Source: Prorocentrum cordatum
Taxonomy: Eukaryota > Sar > Dinophyceae > Prorocentrales > Prorocentraceae
DNA length: 64,000 bases
Assembly: GCA_963575745.1 (NCBI GenBank)
Contig: CAUYUJ010014172.1
Span: forward strand, 893,501-957,500
Reading direction: 5' to 3'
Position 1 is the first letter of the stretch. The number at the start of each line of letters is the position of its first letter. This document shows positions 1-11,500 of this stretch, in pieces. Both the position numbers and the translations under genes were made by a program. Below the pieces are notes generated by a model that searched no databases, had not been told where the DNA came from, and saw only the letters and a program-made list of their open reading frames with translations.

Positions 1-3000
1 CAGGGAGCTCCGCAATACTGTCCATCAATATGTTTTGATATACTTTGGAGGTCCATTGATAGACGCCTGTAGTCGACTCCTCGATGGTCTCTGGGTCCAG
101 GTAATGTACCAACTTTTTGAAAAAGTGGTCTGCACTGCAAATTGGCAAGTCACGTGCCCATTTGTGGGTATGATCAAAATTCAAATGGTATGACTCTGCA
201 TTCCATGCTTTCGATCCAAATCGAATCTCAAATCGTAAGTGCGGTTGTGTTTTATCAGTTACAATTCTGTCCGCGCCACTGTGTATCTCGATGATTTGTT
301 TCATCTTTATCATAGGCGAATCCACCAACAACTCCGACGTCCAGCGATATATGCGGCGGTCATCTGACTGTTTAATCCACCTTGAATCCTCGTCTGGGTC
401 GTAGTCTGGGTGGTTGAGGAAGTCTGCTGGCGGGTCAATAACGTTGTCGAGTATGCTCGCGTCAACGTGCTCATATGCTTGGATTTCTGCTGAGAGATCT
501 GCTCTCATATTGTCGTTTGCTGCTTTTTTTTCATCAGCGGTGAGCGATATGTTCGATATACCCACGATAACGGTAACCAAAGGTTCATCAGATGAGCCTG
601 CAGTTTGTTGAGGTCTATCGCCCGTAGGAGCGGTGCCCCCAGCAGGTGTGGCCACCAGCTCTTCGGGGTCGGGTGTCCGAGGAGCGGGCCGTCTGGTCGG
701 TGTACGTGGAATGCGTGGTCTATAAATGCTCGGCATACCAAGATATGGTAGACTGCCATCATTTTTGTGCTGGAGTATTTTGTCACGGCATGAGGTCGGT
801 CCCTCCAGGACAGTTTCCATATATGTCGGGTCAATGGCATGTTCGTCGATGCGAATTGGCAATGCAAAGACAACGCCCTTGAGAGGCATGCTTTTGTCAT
901 TGTACCATATGTTTACCCATCGTAAACCGTAGTTGAAAATGGGTATCTGTACCGCGAAGAACTTGTCAAAGACGCCGAAATGAATGATTGGGCCATAGAT
1001 GTGCCCCTTGGCCAAGGGAATTTTAGTATTGTGATTGCCCTTGGGGTAGTGATTGTCATAATGAAAGCATTTGGTAGATCCCCAATTCTTAATGATAATG
1101 AAGTCCCCCATGCGAACATCATTAGATGCAGGGCGACGGTCCCAATCTTTTTGTGTAATATTTGATGTAATAGGTCGAAGAGCTTCTCGGCAGTATGACA
1201 AGGCAATGAACCACTCTTTATCATCTGCTTTGTGAGAGGTGTCCCGAATCATAGCACGGACTATTTGCTCATCCAAGGCATCGGCTGCAGATATACGGCT
1301 AACAGGGGTTGCCCCCAGCTGAGCAGAAGTTGCTGATGCTGACGTTGTACTTGGCTGCTCCATGTTCTGATCCGTGTCAGCAGGTGCAATCCCAGGAGGG
1401 TCGTCGATGAACTCTCCAGGGAGGTAGGCGCAAATCTCGTACTTGCTCAATGGCGGTCTCGCGGCCAATGGCGGGTAGTCCCATGGGGCGCCGTCTGGCC
1501 ATATCTGCTGGCCATGCATGTGATGTGGTTTGAGGCTGCGAATTGTAATAATTGCCGCAGCGGGAACCACGGCCTCTGTCATGATAGCTCCTTGAGCGCC
1601 CAGCCAAAACCTGCAACCTGCTTTTGTGGCGATCTCCATATTGATCACTAGCTCGACCTCGTTCTTGTAGTTATTGAACTTATATGACTCTACTGAGGTG
1701 TGGGGATTCTTCTGGACATTGTCTAAATACGCGCTGGAACTGAAGAATGCCTCCGAGCGCTGTGATGGTTTATGATGCTTGTCTCTCTGAGAAGATGGGT
1801 CGATGTAGCCTGGAATGATCCCTGTCTTCAAGATGTTGCGCCAAGCACGGGCTGCTGTGCCGTGGTGGAGGTATTTGACATCTGTCCATTGTAGGCTCTC
1901 CCATTCCATATTCCATGGTTTGGAAAGTGGGTTGACACAACTGCGACCGCCAACACATCGAATGGCAATGACGCTGTTCCAATCGAAACAGCTGGGGTCA
2001 CCTCCATCGGGGATTGGCTTGGCGTATATCTCAATTCTATGTTTCTGCGGATCAATATGTTTCTGGAACGCACGAATGATGAAGATCGGGTAGTAGTCAT
2101 TCCAATCGGCATATCCATCATGTGCACCATCTTTCTTGAAGTGTGACACTGCTGCGTCCATGGATGGTCCATTGTGCTTGTCTTTGCGATCTTTGAATTT
2201 CCATTGAACCATTTCCTGAAAGGGTTTCCAATTGCTTGGAATCTTCCACTCACGATTTGTTGTTCTCTCCCAAATGTTGATACGTCTATCGTGAAATTGA
2301 TTGATCCAAAACTTTTTGTAGTGAATCTCGTGGCGTAACATGGTCGTGATGTCTTTGCTCATGTATTTGTTTGTTCCCAGCCATTCATCTTCAATTAACT
2401 CGGGACCATAACGTACATCACCGTAATTTGGTAACGATATCCATTTCCATTCTGGAAAGCAACCAGACTGTGCGATATCAGGCGCGTGAGCAATCACACA
2501 ATCATCGTGCAACAGTTGATCGAACCAATCTTTGTTTTCCAGGCAGGCGAGTCCATTGGTCGCGCGTGTACCCCTCAATATTGGACATACGTACGGATGG
2601 TCATCCTTGATGCCTGCTTGCAGCTTCCACTCTCGAATAGTGCATGCGTTATCGAATATCCCGACCTGGCTGATGTCCTCGTACATGGAACGTTCACAGC
2701 TGTCCTGCCATGATAATAAATTCATCTCATGTGGAGACGATTCATCCTCGGCAGGAGTTGCCTCCAGCTCCATGGCCTCTAGGTCAGTGCCGTCGTCGGG
2801 GATCGGTACCGCCTCAGCCTTTGGGAGCTGATCTGCTGGCTGCTGGTCTGCTGTTGGTTCAGGAGTCGATGGTTGTGGCACTTTTATCGATTGCGGTCCA
2901 GGTTGCAGTGGATCAGGCAATGGACCTGGCGGGGCTGGCTGCGCCGTATCAGCTGCTGCCCGCCACACGGCTGTCGGAATATCGGGATCATGGCCCAATG

Positions 3001-4741
3001 CCACGCGATCTAGTGCATTCTGCCTGAAGAATGCGTTGTATGCTATGATGTTCTTCTCGTCCTCGGCAGCAGGGCCGATGCAGTGAGAAGTCAACCTGTT
3101 GTTTTCCGCAGTGAGTCGTGATTTGGTCGCATTATCATCTCCATCCAAGTCTTCAATCTGTTGTAAAAATTGCTCAAACACAACCCAAGTAACTGCATGT
3201 GCATCTTCAACCGTTTTGATGGTCTTGGGATGAAGGAGCTCTTGTTTCTCAACTGAATGCCAGGATGCCCAAGCCCCAGGGTAGTCATTGATCAACAGCA
3301 TGAGGTACTGGAACAAGTCGTCGTATGCCATGCCCCATGGATCATTTTCAGGGATAGCTTTGTCTGGCTCGCTAGGATCAGGTGCTGGTGTCCGTTTCGG
3401 CATTCCAAAAATAGGTTCCGTTGTGTCGTCTGCGTCAGCAGGCAGTGATGCCGACAACGTACCATCGGCACATGATGCCATCCACGCACAATGAGCCATT
3501 TCGCTTGCCGTCTGTGTCATCAACGTCGTGAGGCTGAGATCTCTTTTCCATTCGTTTGTCATCTTTTCTCTGAAATCGAGGGCTGCCATGATCTCTTTGG
3601 CCTGTGTGTAGGCCTGCTCATCCGTGACAGGAATCAGTAACGGCGCCCTGAATGGATATGGCTGAGAAGGCAGTGACTGGATCAAAGCGCAGAAGTTACG
3701 ATAACATACTGCGTCGCAGAACTGTGTTGTAAACATTGCCATGTTATGGTTGTTCTGTTTTGCGCGCCAAGCCTGCGGGGTAATCCTATCGCACGTCTCC
3801 ACCCAATGATCTGATGGAAGAACAGTGATACCACGATTCTGCATAATATTGATCAGGTCGCTCGCGTGGTGATCAAAGTTCGGATGTGCGCCCCATTGTG
3901 CTGCTTTGCCAGGCCCCATGACTGTGGGACAGCGAAAGTACTGCATCACGTCGACAAAACGTGATACGTCCACGTGTACGTGTACTGGCATGAGCGTCGG
4001 GACGCCGCCCTCACATTCCATTTTCTGGAGCTCGTATACGCCAGTGGGTGCACGATTCTGATGTCGACGCGTGTCCACGGTGTTCTGTCCGTGGTTGGCG
4101 CATGCGATGTCATTCGCGCTCCATGCCACCATAGCATTAAGGCCCCTGCAATAATGTCTTTGTTTCACATATGATGGGAAATCGTTGGCCCAGTAGGCCC
4201 AGATAGTCTCGTTTAACTCGCGCCACTTTTTGATGGAAGCATTGTCGCTGTGAAACATGAGGCATCTGGCTTCGCGGATCATCCTGATCATGTTGCGCTG
4301 CTCGAGAGTGCACCCATACTGGTTGTTGAGAATAGCTGTGGTACGGGTTTCTTGTGTCTCGAAACGCTGCTTACGTAGTTCCTCCATACCATAGCGGGTG
4401 TCTCCACCAGCCTCTGGCAATCGAACGCAATCTTGGCCGATCGGCGCGTCGTTCTGTCTGAACCATTCTTTATAATTGCCCAAGGAGAATGCCCGCATCA
4501 TGATGTCATCGCGGATAATGGTCGACAAATGCTCGAGAGTAGCGCCGCCCATGCATTCCGCGCGGTTGAGGCACGGCATAAATAGCGGTACGAGAGCAAC
4601 GTTTGATGCCTTGGCGAGTTCTTCTCGCTTCTGTGCAGTGTTGAGCTCGTCGATGCCGTAAGTTGGGTACTTCTTGTGTGTTGCACTCTTGGCCTTGTTC
4701 TTGGCCTGCATAATCCACGTTGAGTCGGTGTACAAGTTGGT
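1..4741 (-). CDS. Post-RNase H polyprotein extension of element A, with Tpt1/KptA-like domain (3' end off window)
   Basis: Reading every plus-strand triplet in phase from position 2 to 4741 gives no tta, cta or tca, so about 1,580 codons are open on the minus strand and continue past the window edge. It is in the same frame as the RNase H ORF, separated from it by the single TAG at 4742-4744. The translation is protein-like throughout, with mixed hydrophobic and charged segments and a proline-rich linker near 2,800-2,960. It shows no reverse transcriptase or integrase motif. A Tpt1/KptA-like segment lies at about 1,520-2,360. The remaining segments are unrecognised. These include a Trp-rich stretch near 4,150-4,250 and a C-terminal part with KWARDLPICSADHFFKKL near 100-190. 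Whether it is a retroelement protein (cleaved from Pol) or a captured host gene is not known. The open length itself is solid. Confidence 0.85.
1520..2360 (-). other. Tpt1/KptA-like RNA 2'-phosphotransferase domain inside the extension
   Basis: Tpt1/KptA enzymes remove a splice-junction or other RNA 2'-phosphate using NAD+, through an ADP-ribosylated intermediate. Four landmarks appear in the family order. MSKDITTMLRH (LRH at 2330-2338) matches the N-terminal LSxxLRH signature. IAIRCVGGRS (about 1,935) matches IRxxxGHS. YLHHGTAARAWRNILKTG (HHGT at 1856-1867) matches the YHGT..xxxxIxxxGL NAD-binding motif. GCRFWLGAQGAIMTE (about 1,574-1,616) matches GxxFYRSxNGVxLT. Of the four catalytic residues I know for the family (Arg-His in LRH, Arg in IRxxxGHS, Arg in FYRS), the first three are present and the last is replaced by Leu. 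The order of these motifs supports the call. Activity is uncertain because of that Leu, and because the usual RxHVH segment is replaced by a divergent one (AFFSSS). Confidence 0.7.
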
Positions 4742-7705
4742 CTATTTGTACGCGTGCCCTGATGGACCAAATGCATGATGCAATAGTAGTCCCAAGTCTT
4801 CTTGTATAAAGGAACACCACCCGTTATCTGAAAGTAGAGTAGAAACCAAACGACCACCACAGAAAGCGCTGTACTTTGCTTGGTCCAGCTCGAATGGGTC
4901 AACATCAGGGCCAGGGGTAAGACCAGGGTCGATCTGGCCGATCTGGTCAGCGGCTTCGCCGAAGAAGTCGTTGCCCTCGTTGTATGGTTGCCAACGATAG
5001 GTACTTGTCATATCCCCGTCATTATGTGATATTGCCACCCAGCCATCTGCATGATCGGATGGCGTTGCCACCGTCTTGGGGCATGATCCGATACCTCCAA
5101 AGCCTCCGCGCGCAGTCAGCCATGTAGCGAGCTTGCGGCGAAATTTGCTTGTTTGGTTAAAGTCGGAAAATGTTCTCATGTTGGTGACCAAATTATCCTC
5201 AACAATGTGGCCGATGTGTCCAGATGTATCCGATGTCCTGGCAACGCAAGGTGGGCGTGTAGGTAACTTGGCCGTTGTACGATCAAGTTTAGGAGCGTAA
5301 CATGGTGTTACCAATCCATTGCTGTATACATCGGATGGTGCACAAAGACCATTGTTATAATATATTTGTGTATCCTGAACGCTGTCCTCGGCATATTGTC
5401 CCAGTACTGCACTGCCAATCTTCGACCAATCGTTGTGAATCATCATCCACTCCGTTTTCAATATCATCGTCGTAAAGTTCTCTGGTGGGCACTTGCGGTG
5501 CGTTCCTGGGACCACCGCGTTCAAGTGATCATGTAAACCACGAACACTTTCTTGCACAGACGGATTACGATTGAACAGACTGGAAAGCATACACATAGCA
5601 CGCATGAATGATAGCCACGGTGTGGCTGTAAATGTACTGTAGTCATAGTTGGCGTCGCCGCCGACTGATCCTCTCGCGTCATGAATCCAACTCTTAGCGT
5701 CGGCGGACGCGGAGCGGGCCATTTCCCGAATAGAGGATTCGTCGGGCACGCGGAGATCGAACTCTCCACTACGATCAGCACGCCGTTGATGTATGTATAT
5801 GTAACCATCATCAGGATTACGAGGACGGCCAGTTTGAGCGTGATACGTGAAGCCCACGCGGTCGTCGTCCATGGCGTTCGGGTCGTACTCCGTGTCGTAG
5901 CCGATGGGCCAGCCGATGAGGTTGAGCGGCTGTGCCTGATCCATCTCGTGGATGGGGGCGTCGGGATTAGAACCGATCTCACTTATTTTCGCCTCGCAAG
6001 CGGCGAACAGGATGCCTGTGAGCTTTGTAGCTCGAGTCGTAAAATTGCTGCGGCATGAACGTATAAGCAATGTCCTAACTCTCTCTGGATCTTGTGGAGG
6101 CGAGGGAAAATGGCGGGGATGTCTACCGTGCGGGGAACGCGCGCGTGAACGAGGTGTGCGCGACGCAATAGATGCGGCTGGTACGCCAATGTGGTACATG
6201 CATGCGCACATTCCCTCGTGATTGGCTTGTCCAACGCATCGGAATCCACACTCTGATCCTACTTCGCCCCATCTTTCTTTTTCTGTAAGTAATATGTTGC
6301 ATACTTCCGGGCATCCATCCAGTTTTGGAGGTTCCGCAACATGAGGTAAACCATCGGGCCTCCGAGGCCCTCGCAGTGGTTTCCAGGGTTTCTTTGGAGG
6401 ACACTGTACCGGAGTAGCGGGAAATATGAGCGAGTGTCCCAAGAGATCCTTCCAAAGGTCTGCTTTCTCCGTCTCGAAATGTTTGGTCACCATATCTGCG
6501 ATCTGCTCCTTTGTACCTACGTGTTTGAGCTCGATATGTTCGAGTTGGCACGTCTCGCATATCCAATCCAGGTTGATACGATGAGCACGATGAAGATGAC
6601 GAAGTGCTGGAGTACGTCCTTTTTGGACAATTTTGATCACGGCCCGGTTATCCTCGAGGACGATAAGACGCACTTTGGGAGAACTAATCTCTTGAGTCGG
6701 TTCTGGATCCACGTGCAATACTGTACCCTCATGGGATATTGTACGTCTCTTTGGAGGCGTAGGTAGTTCCGTATTTAGCGGAAGTTGCCTACGGCTAGGA
6801 GAAGATCCCCGTGTAGGGGGTGCCTTGCGAGGCAATGATTCACGCTTCTTTTTGGCTGCCAATGTAGGACACATCGCCGGGTCGGCGCGTCGATGGCAGC
6901 TCAGGCATGCATTCTTATCTTTGCAAGTTTTGGCAACTCCCACCACGGCTTCCCAAAATGAGAGTAGTGGCAACCCTTCAAGTCGTAGTGCTGAGTCAAG
7001 AGCAACGATCTCGGATTCAGTAGATGAATGTGAGACAACCGTTTGTTTCTTACATACAGCGTTGACTGGAAAGAACGTGTTGGGTCCAACAAGCGCGGCA
7101 AAAACGCCGGTAGTGGATTTGGATGACGTAATGCAATCAGCGAACGAGGCGTCAGTAAAAAGCATGATGGATACCTTGTCTGACGAATCACCTATCCATC
7201 CGTGCAAGCAATGTGCGCGCGTCGTTTTGATGTAGCATATCAACCGATGTAGACGTTTATCACACGTAGTATTCCATTTGGTAATGTCTCTGGCCAACAT
7301 ACATACTGGATGTAGAAGATCGAAACGACAGCAACGTGCCAGGTACAGGATCTTCATTAGTACACTCGCCGCGTCCTGGCCAAGGATGCCCTCGTCGGAA
7401 CAGTCGGAATCAGTGAAGGAGGTGTCCTCGATGCCAGGGGTCTCGGCGCCAGGTAGGTCATCGTATGTGACGGGTATGGGATCTGTCGTGGTAGAGGTCG
7501 TGTCGGCCGATCTTGCTGGGCTGGATGATCGTGGCCGTGCGTTGAGCGCACTAGTAGGTCTGGCGACCGACCCGGAGGATGCGGGCGATTTGGATCGCGA
7601 AGTCCTCGGCGAGTCGGATCGTTTGCGACGTGACCCTGGTCCCTGGGCGCGCTTGGAGGCGCATTCCAAGTATCGTTCAATGCACTGATCGGTAAAACCA
7701 AGCAT
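4742..7705 (-). CDS. RNase H plus start of long C-terminal extension, element A
   Basis: The first ~430 codons are the end of RT and the copia RNase H, which degrades RNA in the RNA:DNA hybrid. MKILYLARCCRFDLLHP is the classic post-RT copia segment. FTDASFADC (first Asp), KSTTGVF, SSTESEIVALD (Glu and Asp) and LEDNRAVIKI (last Asp) follow in order, and LEHIELKHVGTKEQIADMVTK closes the domain. A linker of ~100 residues with a Cys/His-rich patch is inserted between SSTESE and LEDNRA. About 550 further residues follow RNase H. They include a possible zinc-binding patch, ECGFRCVGQANHEGMCACMYH (about 6,185-6,260), with no family I recognise. The ORF begins just after an in-frame TGA (7712-7714) and ends at TAG 4742-4744, beyond which the same frame stays open. 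Both stops look like substitutions in a once-continuous polyprotein. Confidence 0.85.
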   Translation of the reverse strand: MLGFTDQCIERYLECASKRAQGPGSRRKRSDSPRTSRSKSPASSGSVARPTSALNARPRSSSPARSADTTSTTTDPIPVTYDDLPGAETPGIEDTSFTDSDCSDEGILGQDAASVLMKILYLARCCRFDLLHPVCMLARDITKWNTTCDKRLHRLICYIKTTRAHCLHGWIGDSSDKVSIMLFTDASFADCITSSKSTTGVFAALVGPNTFFPVNAVCKKQTVVSHSSTESEIVALDSALRLEGLPLLSFWEAVVGVAKTCKDKNACLSCHRRADPAMCPTLAAKKKRESLPRKAPPTRGSSPSRRQLPLNTELPTPPKRRTISHEGTVLHVDPEPTQEISSPKVRLIVLEDNRAVIKIVQKGRTPALRHLHRAHRINLDWICETCQLEHIELKHVGTKEQIADMVTKHFETEKADLWKDLLGHSLIFPATPVQCPPKKPWKPLRGPRRPDGLPHVAEPPKLDGCPEVCNILLTEKERWGEVGSECGFRCVGQANHEGMCACMYHIGVPAASIASRTPRSRARSPHGRHPRHFPSPPQDPERVRTLLIRSCRSNFTTRATKLTGILFAACEAKISEIGSNPDAPIHEMDQAQPLNLIGWPIGYDTEYDPNAMDDDRVGFTYHAQTGRPRNPDDGYIYIHQRRADRSGEFDLRVPDESSIREMARSASADAKSWIHDARGSVGGDANYDYSTFTATPWLSFMRAMCMLSSLFNRNPSVQESVRGLHDHLNAVVPGTHRKCPPENFTTMILKTEWMMIHNDWSKIGSAVLGQYAEDSVQDTQIYYNNGLCAPSDVYSNGLVTPCYAPKLDRTTAKLPTRPPCVARTSDTSGHIGHIVEDNLVTNMRTFSDFNQTSKFRRKLATWLTARGGFGGIGSCPKTVATPSDHADGWVAISHNDGDMTSTYRWQPYNEGNDFFGEAADQIGQIDPGLTPGPDVDPFELDQAKYSAFCGGRLVSTLLSDNGWCSFIQEDLGLLLHHAFGPSGHAYK

Positions 7706-7711
7706 ATCATG

Positions 7712-8542
7712 TCAAATTCCACGAACCTCTTTAGCCGTATTGTAATCTTTTTCATTATGCACGGGCAACATAGGGCGTATGGTAGACATTCTTTTGTCGA
7801 AGATAGTCTGCGGTACATCATATGCTTGTTGTCCACAACCCAGATATTGTGAGTATGGAGTAGGTGGATCCAAGTCAATACCGCTTTTGCGAATATAATC
7901 CCAGCCAGACTGTAGATTGTGAGCTGGGCCGGCTAATTTAAAGTCGTCCACGTATGCTGAAAGTATCAGTCCCAGTTCGTTGTGTCTCCATACACACTCC
8001 CATCCTGAAATAGGCTCGAAACCAACGCTTTCTAAGCATGTACGGCATTTTCGTTCCCAAAAGACACCTGCGAGAGGGTGTCCGTATAGTGCCAATCGTA
8101 ATCGGCACACTGGATTCTTGTATTTTGACCATGATGTCGGTTGTCGCCATTTAGGTATGGTAATCCAAGTGTCGACTGGATCGATTCGTCCGTCGCTGTA
8201 TAATAATGCCTGCGTGTAGGCTCCTGGTGCGTCACTTTGCTCTCCCGCATATTGTGGCAATAGCGCAGTAGCATCGCAAAGTTTGGAAGCCTCAATATGC
8301 GATGCGCTGGAAGCGGCGTCGGCGAATATGGCGGCCAAACCAGTTTCATCTTTGCCTGCATTGCCCTGAACCACCACTCTGCCCTTGAATTTACGTAGAT
8401 CAGGTGGAAGTTCTTCGTGTTTGACTGAAGATAGCTCTAAGATATTGAAGAAATGAACTTTCGTCCCAGCGCGGATAGCTTGTGACTCAATATCAGCTTT
8501 TTCTGCAACAGTCTCCAACATCCACGTTTGTTTATTGTCCAA
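7712..8542 (-). CDS. Reverse transcriptase core of element A
   Basis: The central RT palm is present: GRVVVQGNAGKDETG, then DAPGAYTQALL (position of the copia DVxxAFLxG motif), LRLALYGHPLAGVFWE, and AYVDDFKLAGP with the catalytic YVDD at about 7,950. The phrasing is that of the dinoflagellate copia lineage. It is bounded by in-frame TAA 8552-8554 upstream and TGA 7712-7714 downstream, both in the frame of its neighbours, so it is the middle piece of one Pol polyprotein and not a separate gene. The upstream TAA falls in a segment reading RKxYERLDNKQTW, where a Glu or Gln codon would be expected. All visible RT motifs are intact. Confidence 0.88.
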   Translation of the reverse strand: MDNKQTWMLETVAEKADIESQAIRAGTKVHFFNILELSSVKHEELPPDLRKFKGRVVVQGNAGKDETGLAAIFADAASSASHIEASKLCDATALLPQYAGEQSDAPGAYTQALLYSDGRIDPVDTWITIPKWRQPTSWSKYKNPVCRLRLALYGHPLAGVFWERKCRTCLESVGFEPISGWECVWRHNELGLILSAYVDDFKLAGPAHNLQSGWDYIRKSGIDLDPPTPYSQYLGCGQQAYDVPQTIFDKRMSTIRPMLPVHNEKDYNTAKEVRGI

Positions 8543-8551
8543 TCTCTCGTA

Positions 8552-11500
8552 TTATTTCCGTAGGGCTTCTTGTGCACGTGGTTCTGCGGCGACTTCTTTC
8601 TTACTCAGGCTTCTGGTAACTAGTGCCGGCCGTGACCATGAGGAATGAGGTATTTTATCCCTGTGTGCCGGCGTGTAGGTGGTCTCACGTGGCATAGTTG
8701 GTATTACTACCGACTGGGTGAACTGGCGTATGAGCGGGTTCATGGTCCCAAAGTCGGTTCCTTCACTATCCACAAGTACCAAAGCACGTTCTTCTCCATC
8801 ATGCTGTTGTGGTAACTGGCGGTAGTACAGTACCGTAGTAATGTCACGTGGCCCACCAGGTAATTTGGCATACAGTATTTCTTTGTTTGTCACGCCTTTG
8901 ACGTTTTCGTCGCGGATGACGTCGCCATTGTCAGTGTCGTATGTAATTCGTCGTTCCACAGTATTCCATGTGGGTCCGCCGGATGTAGTGGCACGGAAAT
9001 TGTTGACCTGTTTGTCCTGTCTTGTCCACACTCTTAGCGCAGCTCGGTCACGAATTTCACGAGCCCGTTTAACGTCGTTGGCGTACTCGATTTCCTTCTT
9101 TTGCTGTCCACGGGAGAGTGTTTTCCAATGCTCGGGAAGAATGTGATCAGGGCGTGTAGTAGTCTGCATACGGGTCTCGCGTCCACGAACCACCATTTTG
9201 CCGTCTGGCGTCATTTTGGGAAGCTCATAGAATTGAATCGTGCCTGTCCACGGCTCACTTAACTCCCTGCGGTCGTTGGCGCTAACACCATCCCAAACAT
9301 CTCGAAAGTCACTTTCTCCCTCAAAAGTAGAAGTTGTTTTGAAATCTCGTGTCACATCGAGTTGGTCAACAGGTACAGGTATGTTCATGACGTCGTCCGT
9401 CGGGATGAACAGTTTCTTTCGTGGAGTACGAATATGTCTGATGACGCAATATCCACGCTGTTCCCAGTAGTCGGGCTCCGGCGCTGGTGCAGCAACTTCA
9501 GAGGCCGATGTTTGGATATCAGCGGCGTTGTCCTCTGTTGTCATCATAGATGGGTCATCCCATTCTTTAGGGTAGGAAAGTGGAGGATCGGGCATTGGTT
9601 TGTCACCCAAAGGGCGAGATGTGGATTCCTTGACCTCATCGTGTGCCTCAAAGTTATGATGTCGTAGAGTGCCTTCTTTCACTGGGTAGGTGAACTTGCC
9701 ATCCGGGATGATGATGTCTTTGACTCTGTGTACATGACATAGTTCACCATCAGGGTTCTTGGCGTATGTAGCCGTGTCCAAGACAAGGTAGTCACCTGAC
9801 CATCGTCCACCAGAGTGTAAGTGGTAACCCATGAATAACCCTTCCCGAGCATTTTCTTTAAACTTTGCAGTCTCATTGTTAATCTCGGGGTTGAGGCATT
9901 TCCAAAAGATCCGAGCACCGAATGGCATGCAGTGCCCGGGAAAACTTTCGCCAAATCGTATTTCATGAGCTGTCTTATCTGCGTGCTCATCATTGAGGGC
10001 AGCCACGCCCGTGGATGTATGCACAAAATTGTGTCCACAGCAAAAGGCTTGCATGGCTTCTTTCCACCATTCGTGTCCCAGACCAGACATATGTAACACA
10101 GCTCTCGCACCGAGAATGACAGTGTTGACGACGCGCTCGATCAATCCATTCGTTTGCGGACGATGTGGCGCACTCGTGTCGTGTCTCCATCCCAGTTGGC
10201 GGCAAGCTTTCTGAAGCTCTCCAGAACTGTCTGTATAGATATGCTTCACCTCATCGTTCGCGGCGATGAACTGTTGAAAGGATGCCTTTGTGGTAGCTGC
10301 GTCTTTGTGTAGTGCCGGGTAGGCCATGAAGATGCCGGTATATCTGTCGAGGACAACAAGTGCATACTTGTCGCCGTGTTTGTCCGCGGCATCGTCTTTG
10401 GCCAACACGATATGGTCGGCAGTTAAAGCCTCACCAAACTTCTTCGGGACAAAAGCCTCGTAGGCGTTATCCTCGTCGGTGGGGTCTGCCGGTGGATGTG
10501 GCTTGTGCTGTCGTCTACATGGGGCATTCTGCGCCATCGTACGAGAACAGATCTCACAGTCAGGGTGTTTTGGGCTGTGAGTCATGTAATGCATCGGGTC
10601 GATCGGTTTCTTCTGTCTGTTGGGGAGAACTCGATCATTGTCGCGATGCGCTCGTGTGGACGTCTCTGTCGGTACGTCATTATCTGCTTGAGCTATATCT
10701 ACTAGCCCCCCGCATTGTGGAGGAGAACACTGCGTCTGAGACGTAGGCGAGTCGGTGGGTGTGTCCACGTTAGGCTCGTCTGTGCCTGTGTCGGGAGGTT
10801 CTTCGACCGTGGTGGTCCGTGCGCCTCCTCCCTCTCCGACATGTGGTCTCTTGGGGCAGGTCCCTATGTGGGGCCGTAGCTCGTCTGCAGTGGTTGACTG
10901 CTCTGTAGTTTTGCAGCACCAACAAATGTCGTTGCAGCGGGCGGATGATCGCTTGCGCTGACGACGTCGGGGCGCTGACGAAGTGCATAAACGTGGTGGT
11001 GGTATCAGTGTCAAGTCGTCGAGTCGTAACTCTGGAACTCGATTGTTGACTGGAATATTATACCATTGGCCCCCCGGATCCTGAAGCAAGTAGCCCAGCT
11101 CAGGATCCCAAAGCTGCCGAAAGCCATCAACCCCGATCAATTTCCCAACTGATAGTAAAGATGGACAGTCTGGCAAGGCAAGGGCCGAGCTGTGTAAGCC
11201 AACCTCGGGTAGCCGTATGTCGTAGTGCTCGTTGACAGTACGATCACCATTGGCGGTTTCCAGAATATGCTCTTCGCGAATAGATATGCGATCCGATTCG
11301 GTATGCGTTAGTTCGTGTTTTCCTTGAATATGATGAGCAGAACCACTGTCAAGAACCCAAGACCGTGTCAATGCAGCAGTCGAACGTGGAGGGTCGACTT
11401 GCTTTGTCGTTGTCTTCGTCTGGGCTGTCTTTGATGACTGCTTAACAGTGTCGTCATATTTTCGGATCGCAGTAGGTGTGGCCACCGACTCTTTGTTGTG

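Noticed and set aside
1828-2253. 141-codon minus ORF inside the element A extension
   Set aside because: It is an out-of-phase shadow of the long open frame that runs from 4741 to position 2, which has the coherent protein sequence.
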